This document shows, in pieces, positions 53,327-60,270 of a DNA stretch of 64,000 nt (position 1 is the stretch's first letter; each line of letters begins with the position of its first letter). The position numbers and the translations under genes are program-made. The DNA is from Streptomyces flavotricini (GTDB lineage: Bacteria > Actinomycetota > Actinomycetes > Streptomycetales > Streptomycetaceae). Under the pieces are notes generated by a model. The model worked only from the letters and a program-made list of their open reading frames with translations. It was not told the DNA's origin and made no database searches. The DNA lies in contig NZ_JAINUL010000001.1 in the NCBI RefSeq assembly GCF_020639365.1, positions 3,175,223 to 3,239,222 of the forward strand, given 5' to 3'.

Positions 53327-54346
53327 ATGATCGAGCTTGAGGGCCTTACGAAACGATTCGGCGCGAAGACCGCCGTGGACCACCTCAGCTTCCAGGTCAG
53401 ACCGGGGGTGGTGACCGGCTTCCTCGGCCCCAACGGGGCCGGGAAGTCCACGACCATGCGCATGATGCTCGACCTCGACAACCCGACCAGCGGTACGGTC
53501 CGGATCGACGGGAAGCACTACCGGGACCTGCCGGAGCCGCTGAAGCACATCGGTGCGCTGCTGGACGCGAAGGCCATGAACGGTGGCCGCAGCGCTTACA
53601 ACAACCTTCTCTGCCTTGCCCAGTCGAACCGCATCCCGGAGCGCCGGGTCGCGGAGGTGCTGGATCTCGTCGGGCTGACAGCCGTGGCGAAGAAGAAGTC
53701 GAAAGGATTTTCGCTGGGCATGGGCCAGCGGCTGGGAATCGCCTCCGCCCTGCTGGGTGATCCGGAGATCCTCATGTTCGACGAGCCCGTCAATGGTCTG
53801 GACCCGGAGGGAATTCTCTGGATCCGAAATCTCATGAAGGGGTTGGCGGCCGAGGGGCGGACGATCTTCGTCTCGTCCCACCTGATGAGCGAAATGGCGC
53901 TGACCGCGGACCATTTGATCGTCATCGGCCAGGGAAAGCTTTTGGCCGACATGTCTATGGCTGATTTCATTCACAAGAACTCGCGCAGCTACGTCCGGCT
54001 GCGCTCCCCGCAGCAGGAGCGGCTCAAGGACGTCCTGCACGAAGCCGGGATCGACGCGATCAGCGTCCCGGCCACCGGCGTGCTGGAGATCGACGGCGTC
54101 GCCGTGGAGCGGCTCGGCGAGCTGGCCGCGCAGCACCAGATCGTGCTGCACGAACTCAGCCCGCAACGGGCGTCACTGGAGGAAGCGTTCATGCGCATGA
54201 CGGCGGACTCCGTCGAGTACCACGCCCACGCACCGGGAGAACCGGGGCTGCCTCCGGGGCCCGGCCCCGCGGACAACGCCGCCCGGCCGGCCGACGCCCC
54301 CGCGTGGGGCACCGGGTACGAGGCGACGCGCAAGGGCGGGCAGTGA
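53327..54346 (+). CDS. ABC transporter ATP-binding protein (operon 1)
   Basis: A 339-residue ATPase with Walker A GPNGAGKSTTMRMM, signature SLGMGQRLGIASAL (a divergent form of LSGGQ), Walker B EILMFDEPVNGLDPEGILWI and the H-loop SSHLMSEMALTADH. An extra C-terminal domain of ~110 residues follows, with a Pro-rich end. Probably leaderless. The stop overlaps the permease start (GTGA). Close paralogue of the ATPase at 55317-56444. This subfamily (BcrA/DrrA-like) usually exports lipids or peptides; substrate unknown. Confidence 0.93.
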   Translation: MIELEGLTKRFGAKTAVDHLSFQVRPGVVTGFLGPNGAGKSTTMRMMLDLDNPTSGTVRIDGKHYRDLPEPLKHIGALLDAKAMNGGRSAYNNLLCLAQSNRIPERRVAEVLDLVGLTAVAKKKSKGFSLGMGQRLGIASALLGDPEILMFDEPVNGLDPEGILWIRNLMKGLAAEGRTIFVSSHLMSEMALTADHLIVIGQGKLLADMSMADFIHKNSRSYVRLRSPQQERLKDVLHEAGIDAISVPATGVLEIDGVAVERLGELAAQHQIVLHELSPQRASLEEAFMRMTADSVEYHAHAPGEPGLPPGPGPADNAARPADAPAWGTGYEATRKGGQ

Positions 54347-55128
54347 CCATGTCCTCCTTCCCCGCCGTTCTCCGGTCCGAGTGGACCAAGATCCGTACGG
54401 TCGCCTCCACCACCTGGACCCTGGTCGCCGCGCTGGTGGTCACGGTCGGCGTGAGCGCCGGCCTGTGCGCCGTCTTCAACGCCACCTTCAACGACATGCC
54501 GAAGGAGCAGCAGGTCACCTTCGACCCGACCCTGGCCAGCTTCGCGGGCATGACCCTCGGTCAGCTCGCCATGATCGTCTTCGGTGTGCTGGTGGTGGGC
54601 ACCGAGTACAGCTCGGGCATGATCCGCACCTCGCTGGCCGCCGTACCGCGCCGGGCGAGCTTCCTGGCCGGCAAGCTGATCGTGGCCACCGGCCTCGCGC
54701 TGGTCGTGGGCCTGGTCACCAGCTTCCTGTCCTTCTTCCTGGGGCAGGCCATCCTGGGCGACCGCAGCATCGGCATCGACGAGCCGAACGTCCTTCGGGC
54801 CGTGGTCGGCGCCGGCCTCTACATGGCCATGATCGCCCTGTTCTCGATGGGCGTGGCGACGATCCTGCGCAGCTCGATGCTGTCGCTCGGCATCCTGATG
54901 CCGTTCTTCTTCCTGGTCTCGACGATCCTCGGGGCGGTCAGCGCCACGCGGAAGGTCGCCCAGTACTTCCCGGACCAGGCCGGCTCCAAGATCATGCAGG
55001 TGGTCCCGGGGGCGATGGACAGCGGCGAGGCCCCCTACGGGCCGTGGGGCGGCTTCGGGATCATGGCGCTGTGGGTGCTGGCCTCCGTGCTCGGCGGCTA
55101 CCTGGTGCTGAAGAAGCGCGACGCCTGA
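54343..55128 (+). CDS. ABC transporter permease (operon 1)
   Basis: A 261-residue membrane protein of the ABC-2 type with about six helices (WTLVAALVVTVGVSAGLCAV; LGQLAMIVFGVLVVGTEYSS; MALWVLASVLGGYLVL near the end). The conserved SEWTKIRTVASTTWT and EYSSGMIRTSLAAVPRR segments are shared with the permease of operon 2. GTG 54343 overlaps the ATPase stop; ATG 54349 is the alternative. Confidence 0.92.
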   Translation: MTMSSFPAVLRSEWTKIRTVASTTWTLVAALVVTVGVSAGLCAVFNATFNDMPKEQQVTFDPTLASFAGMTLGQLAMIVFGVLVVGTEYSSGMIRTSLAAVPRRASFLAGKLIVATGLALVVGLVTSFLSFFLGQAILGDRSIGIDEPNVLRAVVGAGLYMAMIALFSMGVATILRSSMLSLGILMPFFFLVSTILGAVSATRKVAQYFPDQAGSKIMQVVPGAMDSGEAPYGPWGGFGIMALWVLASVLGGYLVLKKRDA

Positions 55129-55137
55129 TCCCCGCGC

Positions 55138-55173
55138 ACGTGAGGCGTCCGTCCCGCGGCGGACGCCTCACGT
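55138..55173 (+). terminator. Terminator of first ABC operon
   Basis: ACGTGAGGCGTCCG (55138-55151) pairs exactly with CGGACGCCTCACGT (55160-55173), ten bases past the stop. Confidence 0.85.
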
Positions 55174-55316
55174 ACTACGGGTCATCCCCGGGTCGGAGTC
55201 AGGGACAGCTCAGGGATCCGGTCCGGGGTGGAACCGTAGGCGACTCGATATCCTCTTAACCCTTACGCGGACGAAAGCCGTCCGGTCCTGGCAAGGGGCA
55301 GAGCAGAGGCAGAGCA

Positions 55317-56444
55317 ATGATCGAGGCTGTCGGCCTGACCAAGCGCTACGGCGCCAAGACCGCCGTCGACCAGCTGTCCTTCCAGGTCAGGCCGGGTCAC
55401 GTGACGGGTTTCCTGGGGCCGAACGGCTCCGGGAAGTCCACCACCATGCGCATGATCCTCGGCCTGGACCGGCCCACCTCGGGCAGCGTGACGATCAACG
55501 GCCTGCCCTTCCGGCAGCTGCCGAACGCCCAGCGGCACGTCGGGGCCCTCCTCGACGCCAAGGCCGTGCACGGCGGCCGCCGCGCCCGCAGGCACCTGCT
55601 CTCCCTCGCCCAGCTCTCCGGCATCCCGGAGAAGCGCGTGGACGAGGTGCTGGCCGTCGTCGGCCTCCAGGACGTCTCCCGGCAGCGTACGAAGGGCTTC
55701 TCGCTCGGCATGGGCCAGCGGCTCGGCATCGCCGCCGCCCTCCTCGGCGATCCCCAGGTGCTGCTCTTCGACGAGCCGGTCAACGGGCTCGACCCCGAGG
55801 GCATCCTCTGGGTCCGCACGCTCATGCGCCGGCTCGCCGCCGAGGGCCGCACCGTGTTCGTCTCCTCACATCTGATGAGCGAGATGGCGCTGACCGCCGA
55901 CCACCTCATCGTGATCGGCCGCGGGCGGCTGCTGGCCGACATGGGCACCCAGGAATTCATCGCGCACAACTCGGCCGGATTCGCGCGGGTGCGCGCGGCC
56001 GACAATGATCACGCTGGCCGGGATGCACTGGGTGAAGCCCTGACCAAAGCCGGCGGCCGGGTCCTCCAGGAGCCCGAGGGAACACTGCGCGTGACCGGCC
56101 TGGACCTCCCCCGGATCTCCGACCTCGCCCACGAGGCCGGCGTACGGCTGTGGGAGCTGTCCCCGCACCGGGCCTCGCTGGAGGAGGCGTACATGCGGAT
56201 GACCCAGGCCGACGTGGAGTACACCTCCACCGAGGACCCGCGCGCCGAGCTGTGGGAGCCCGAGCCCCTGACCGTCCCCGCCTGGGAGGACGGGCTCCAG
56301 GCGCCCGAGGTGCCGCGGGGCGCCTTCTTCGCTCCCCCGCCGCCCGGAGCGGGCGGGCAGCCCTTCCTGATGCCCAGCAACCCCGGCGAGCTCGCCGGCA
56401 CCGACCGGACCACCACCGAGGACACCCGCGAGGAAACCCGATGA
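55317..56444 (+). CDS. ABC transporter ATP-binding protein (operon 2)
   Basis: A 375-residue ATPase with Walker A GPNGSGKSTTMRMI, signature SLGMGQRLGIAAAL, Walker B VLLFDEPVNGLDPEGILW and H-loop SSHLMSEMALTADHLIVIG. It is a close paralogue of the operon 1 ATPase over its first ~220 residues, then diverges, with a Pro-rich C-terminus. A weak AGAGG precedes ATG 55317. The stop overlaps the next ATG (ATGA). Confidence 0.93.
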   Translation: MIEAVGLTKRYGAKTAVDQLSFQVRPGHVTGFLGPNGSGKSTTMRMILGLDRPTSGSVTINGLPFRQLPNAQRHVGALLDAKAVHGGRRARRHLLSLAQLSGIPEKRVDEVLAVVGLQDVSRQRTKGFSLGMGQRLGIAAALLGDPQVLLFDEPVNGLDPEGILWVRTLMRRLAAEGRTVFVSSHLMSEMALTADHLIVIGRGRLLADMGTQEFIAHNSAGFARVRAADNDHAGRDALGEALTKAGGRVLQEPEGTLRVTGLDLPRISDLAHEAGVRLWELSPHRASLEEAYMRMTQADVEYTSTEDPRAELWEPEPLTVPAWEDGLQAPEVPRGAFFAPPPPGAGGQPFLMPSNPGELAGTDRTTTEDTREETR

Positions 56445-57283
56445 CCGGCCCCACGAACACCGCGGGCACCGCGGACCGGCCGAAGAGCTACAGCTCGCCG
56501 CTGGAGACCCCCCGGCCCCACCTGGGGCACGCCGTGGCCTCCGAGTGGACGAAGATGATCTCGGTGCGCTCGACCGTGTGGACGCTCGGCTCGCTGGTGC
56601 TGCTCGTCGTCGGTATCGGCGTGCTGGCCGTCGCCGAGACGCGCGCGACCGACTTCCAGGAGGTGCCGCTCACGGCGCCCGCGCTGTTCGGGCTCCTGGT
56701 GGGACAGATCTCCGTGATGGTGCTCGGCGTCCTGACGATCAGCTCCGAGTACGGCACGGGCATGATCCGTACGACGTTCACCGCCGCCCCCGACCGGGCG
56801 CGGGTGCTGACCGCGAAGTACCTCGTCTTCGCCGGCGTCGCCTTCGCCGCCGTCGCCGGGTCGGTGGCGGTCGTGGGCCTCGCTTCCGCGATCCTGCGGG
56901 GCGGCGCGGGCGCCGGGGCGCACGGCGGTGGCGAATGGGCCCGGGCGCTGGCCGGCTGCGTCTACGTCACCCTGCTCGGCGTCCTCGCCCTCGCGGTCGG
57001 GGCCATGCTGCGGCACTCCGCCGGAGCGATCGCCGTGATGCTCGGACTGGTCACGCTGCCGCCGGTGGTCGGGGGCATGCTCAGCATGTGGGAGACCCTG
57101 GCCCCGCTCGGCAGCGTCATCCTGCGGTACAACGCCCCGGTCGCCGTGATGGGGCTGTTCGGCCTGCCGAACGCCGACACCGGGAACGCGCCCGGAAACG
57201 CCCTCCAGCTGCTGCTGATCCTGGTGGTGACGGGGGCCGCGGTGGCGGGCTCGTACGCGGTGGTCGGCCGCCGCGACGTCTGA
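56441..57283 (+). CDS. ABC transporter permease (operon 2)
   Basis: A 280-residue ABC-2 type permease: ~30-residue hydrophilic N-terminus, then SEWTKMISVRSTVWTLGSLV, six helices, and the EYGTGMIRTTFTAAPDRARV loop homologous to operon 1. The last helix is LLLILVVTGAAVAGSYAVV. Forms a transporter with the preceding ATPase. Substrate unknown. Confidence 0.92.
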   Translation: MTGPTNTAGTADRPKSYSSPLETPRPHLGHAVASEWTKMISVRSTVWTLGSLVLLVVGIGVLAVAETRATDFQEVPLTAPALFGLLVGQISVMVLGVLTISSEYGTGMIRTTFTAAPDRARVLTAKYLVFAGVAFAAVAGSVAVVGLASAILRGGAGAGAHGGGEWARALAGCVYVTLLGVLALAVGAMLRHSAGAIAVMLGLVTLPPVVGGMLSMWETLAPLGSVILRYNAPVAVMGLFGLPNADTGNAPGNALQLLLILVVTGAAVAGSYAVVGRRDV

Positions 57284-57296
57284 GCGCCGGTACCCG

Positions 57297-57623
57297 CTAG
57301 TACTTGGGAGCGTTCCTGGACCGCTGCACCCTTGAGGTGCGGCGGTCCTTCGCGTTCCAGCAGGCCTTGTGCCAGTGCCGGCGGTCGTCCACGCCGCCGT
57401 ACTCCGGCCAGGCCACCAGGTGCGGGGTGCCCGAGGGGATCTCCTGGTCGCAGCCCGGGCAGCGGTAGCGCTTGCCCGCCGCGCTCGCGCCCGCGACGTG
57501 CCGGACCTTCCACTCCTCGCCCTGGTACTCCTCCGTGCGCTCAAGCCCGTACCGGTCGAGACCGGTGCTGGGGCGTTCGTCCGGAGTCTCGCCGCCCCTG
57601 GGGCGGTTGTGGCGCGGTGACAC
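57297..57623 (-). CDS. Conserved protein with Cys/His metal-ligand pattern
   Basis: A 108-residue protein from GTG 57623 (GTGAGGT upstream). The core has YRCPGCDQEIPSG followed by HLVAWPEYGGVDDRRHWHKACW, a CxxC...HxxxC pattern like a small treble-clef zinc site. The termini are basic (SRNAPKY at the end). I recognise it as a family conserved in Streptomyces, without known function; nucleic-acid binding is possible. It ends 13 bases from the convergent ABC permease. Confidence 0.8.
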   Translation of the reverse strand: MSPRHNRPRGGETPDERPSTGLDRYGLERTEEYQGEEWKVRHVAGASAAGKRYRCPGCDQEIPSGTPHLVAWPEYGGVDDRRHWHKACWNAKDRRTSRVQRSRNAPKY

Positions 57624-57864
57624 GTATACCTCACGTATGGGCGGACGGAAGTGACTTTCTCCCAGACTACGCGCAGCGAGGCCGGGTACCCGCAGGGTGG
57701 CTGACAGGGGTCGGCCGACCGCGACGCGCTCGCAGTCGGTTGGCCTGACTATCCCAATAACTTTCGTGTCAGGCCGTGCCTTTGGCACGTGTCAGACGTT
57801 GTTGCCAACAGATGAGCCGGTCCACCTGGGGGAGGCCGCGTCAGCCACGAGGAAGGTAAAGGCG

Positions 57865-58884
57865 ATGCGTGTAGGAGCGTTTGTACTGGCGGCCCAGTTC
57901 CCGGGCCAGGGGCAGGGGGAGGCGCTGCACCGGGCGGTGCGGACCGCGGAGGTGGCCGAGGAGGCCGGGCTGGACTCGGTGTGGCTCGCCGAGCACCACT
58001 TCGTCCCGTACGGGGTCTGCCCGTCGGCGGTGACCCTGGCGGCCCTGCTGCTGGGCCGGACCCGGCGGCTGCGGGTGGGCACGGCGGTGAGCGTGCTGCC
58101 GAACACGCACCCGGTGGCCCTCGGGGAGCAGGCGGCGCTGCTGCACCTGACCTCGGGCGGCCGCTTCACCCTGGGGGTGGGCCGGGGCGGGCCATGGGTG
58201 GACCTGGAGGTGTTCGGCGGCGGCCTGGACGCCTACGAGAAGGAGTTCCCGGAGAGCCTCGACCTGCTGCGGCGCTGGCTGTCCGAGCCGCGGGTGGCGG
58301 CCGGCGGCGAGCGGTACGGGTTCCGCGAAGTGGCCGTCGTACCGCACCCGTCGGAGGCGCTGGACGGGGACGGATCAGGGCCGGAAGTGATCGTCGCGTG
58401 CACCTCCCCGGCGTCGGTGCGCCTGGCCGCCGAGCGGGGGCTGCCGATGCTGCTGGGCATGCACTGCGGGGACGAGGACAAGGCGGAGATGGTCGCGCTG
58501 TACCGGCGCACGGCCGCGGCGGCGGGCCGCGACCCGCACGCCCCGCACGTGTCGGCGGGCGTGTGCCAGCTGGCGGACCGTACCGCGGACGCCCGCGAGG
58601 CCCTGCTGAAGGCGATGCCGGGCTGGCTGAAGCAGGGGCTGGACGCGCACGTGACGGTGGACGGCCGGGAGCGCGCGATGCGGGACCCCGTCGCCTACAC
58701 CGAGCTGCTGTGCGACCTGCACCCCGTGGGTACCCCGCGGCTGGCGGCGAACCGGCTGGCCGCGACCTCGGAGCGGACGGGCATCACGCGGTTCGCGCTG
58801 CTGGCGGAGGGCTCCGGGGATCTCGCCGCGACGGAGGAGAACGTACGGCGCCTCGGCGCCGAGGTCCTGCCCCGTCTCGGTTGA
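57865..58884 (+). CDS. LLM class (luciferase-like) flavin-dependent oxidoreductase
   Basis: A 339-residue protein with the bacterial luciferase/F420-or-FMN oxidoreductase TIM barrel: MRVGAFVLAAQFPGQGQGEA, EEAGLDSVWLAEHHFVPYGV, VLPNTHPVALGEQAALLHLT and LGVGRGGPW. ATG 57865 has GAGGAAGG upstream. Substrate and cofactor cannot be fixed from sequence. Stand-alone gene. Confidence 0.9.
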   Translation: MRVGAFVLAAQFPGQGQGEALHRAVRTAEVAEEAGLDSVWLAEHHFVPYGVCPSAVTLAALLLGRTRRLRVGTAVSVLPNTHPVALGEQAALLHLTSGGRFTLGVGRGGPWVDLEVFGGGLDAYEKEFPESLDLLRRWLSEPRVAAGGERYGFREVAVVPHPSEALDGDGSGPEVIVACTSPASVRLAAERGLPMLLGMHCGDEDKAEMVALYRRTAAAAGRDPHAPHVSAGVCQLADRTADAREALLKAMPGWLKQGLDAHVTVDGRERAMRDPVAYTELLCDLHPVGTPRLAANRLAATSERTGITRFALLAEGSGDLAATEENVRRLGAEVLPRLG

Positions 58885-58946
58885 GGCTGCCGCCCCGGTA
58901 TCAATGGCACCTCCCCCGACACGGAGCGGCAGCGAAGTGCGGTCGG

Positions 58947-59339
58947 TCAGCAGTCCCGGAGCTCGGGCGACTGGTTGAGCAGCTGGCCACGGATCGAAGT
59001 GAACTTGGCGAGCCGGTCGTCCGACGAGGGATCCAGCGGGAACACGGCCACCCGGTGGCAGTTCTGGAACGCCAGGCGCACCCCGAAGTGCCGCTGCAGC
59101 GCACCACGTATCGCGTCACTCGCGAGAGCACGCAGCAGCTGTCCACGCGCCTGCTCGTCGGGCGGCGGCGTCTGGTTGTCGGCGAACTCTCCGCCGTCCA
59201 CCTTCAGCTGGGCCACCAGCGAGCTGATCATCTCCCACGCGAAGGGCAGGGAGGTCCGGACGCAGTCGACGAAAGCGGCTTCGTCGACCTCGCCTCGCTC
59301 GGCCTGTTCGAGTAGGGCCGGTGAGACGTCGAGCGACAT
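58947..59339 (-). CDS. SCO5389 family protein
   Basis: A 130-residue soluble protein beginning MSLDVSPALLEQAERGEVDE, with ASDAIRGALQRHFGVRLAFQ and NCHRVAVFPLDPSSDDRLAK. I recognise the family of S. coelicolor SCO5389 by order and sequence. No membrane segment or catalytic motif. ATG 59339 has GAGAGGAG upstream. Divergent from nucS across ~220 bases. Function unknown. Confidence 0.82.
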   Translation of the reverse strand: MSLDVSPALLEQAERGEVDEAAFVDCVRTSLPFAWEMISSLVAQLKVDGGEFADNQTPPPDEQARGQLLRALASDAIRGALQRHFGVRLAFQNCHRVAVFPLDPSSDDRLAKFTSIRGQLLNQSPELRDC

Positions 59340-59544
59340 GGGTTCTCCTCTCGCGACCCCGGCCGTTGGGTTGCCGGAGTCTTACGGGCAGGGAAGGAGG
59401 TCGCGACGCAGAGTGCACGCTCCGCCACCTCCCGCTCACCACGGTAGGCGCCCCATGGGTGGCGCACCAGGAGAATGCGCATACAACGCGCCATCGGCGA
59501 ACGGGGCTTTCGGGGGCGAATCGCGTGGAGGGCTTCTCGTCGAG

Positions 59545-59550
59545 TAGCGT
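59545..59550 (+). promoter_or_regulatory. -10 element of nucS, likely leaderless
   Basis: TAGCGT ends eight bases before ATG 59559 with no ribosome binding site between. Confidence 0.45.
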
Positions 59551-59558
59551 TGCCGACC

Positions 59559-60230
59559 ATGCGTCTCGTCATCGCCCGCTGCTCCGTCGACTACGCGGGC
59601 CGGCTCACCGCCCATCTGCCCTCGGCACCCCGTCTGATCCTCGTGAAGGCCGACGGCAGTGTCTCGATCCACGCGGACGACCGGGCGTACAAACCGCTCA
59701 ACTGGATGTCGCCCCCCTGCACCCTCAAGGAGGGGAGCGGGGACGAGGCCGGCGTCTGGACCGTCGTCAACAAGGCGGGCGAGAAGCTCATCATCACCAT
59801 GGAGGAAGTCCTCCACGACTCCTCCCATGAGCTGGGCATCGACCCGGGTCTGATCAAGGACGGCGTGGAGGCGCACCTCCAGGAGCTCCTGGCGGACCGC
59901 ATCGAAACGCTGGGCGACGGCTACACGCTGATCCGGCGCGAGTACATGACGGCGATCGGTCCGGTGGACATCCTGTGCCGGGACGCCTCCGGCGCGACGG
60001 TGGCCGTGGAGATCAAGCGGCGCGGCGAGATCGACGGCGTCGAGCAGCTGACCCGCTACCTGGAACTCCTGAACCGGGACCCGCACCTGGCGCCGGTGCG
60101 CGGCGTCTTCGCGGCGCAGGAGATCAAGCCGCAGGCCCGCGTTCTGGCCACGGACCGCGGCATGGACTGCGTGGTACTGGACTACAACGCCCTCCGCGGC
60201 ATCGAGGACGACAAGCTCCGCCTGTTCTGA
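59559..60230 (+). CDS. nucS: Endonuclease NucS (non-canonical mismatch repair)
   Basis: Mismatch-specific endonuclease that replaces MutS/MutL in most actinobacteria. The 223-residue protein has an N-terminal DNA-binding/dimerisation domain ([20 protein letters not shown]) and a RecB-like nuclease core with Asp137 (GPVDILCRD), Glu151 and Lys153 (VAVEIKRRG) and QLTRYLELL. The C-terminal DDKLRLF is the expected sliding-clamp contact. ATG 59559 is preceded by TAGCGT at eight bases. Confidence 0.95.
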   Translation: MRLVIARCSVDYAGRLTAHLPSAPRLILVKADGSVSIHADDRAYKPLNWMSPPCTLKEGSGDEAGVWTVVNKAGEKLIITMEEVLHDSSHELGIDPGLIKDGVEAHLQELLADRIETLGDGYTLIRREYMTAIGPVDILCRDASGATVAVEIKRRGEIDGVEQLTRYLELLNRDPHLAPVRGVFAAQEIKPQARVLATDRGMDCVVLDYNALRGIEDDKLRLF

Positions 60231-60242
60231 CCTCGCGGCGGC

Positions 60243-60263
60243 GCGCCGGGCCTGACCCGGCGC
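60243..60263. terminator. Hairpin between convergent nucS and the NTPase gene
   Basis: GCGCCGGG/CCCGGCGC with loop CCTGA in the 40-bp intergenic gap. Confidence 0.55.
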
Positions 60264-60270
60264 GGCGCCG

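Noticed and set aside
58886..58933. GCTGCCGC/GCGGCAGC inverted repeat after the luciferase-like gene
   Set aside because: Only 8-bp arms with a 32-base loop; too weak to call a terminator.
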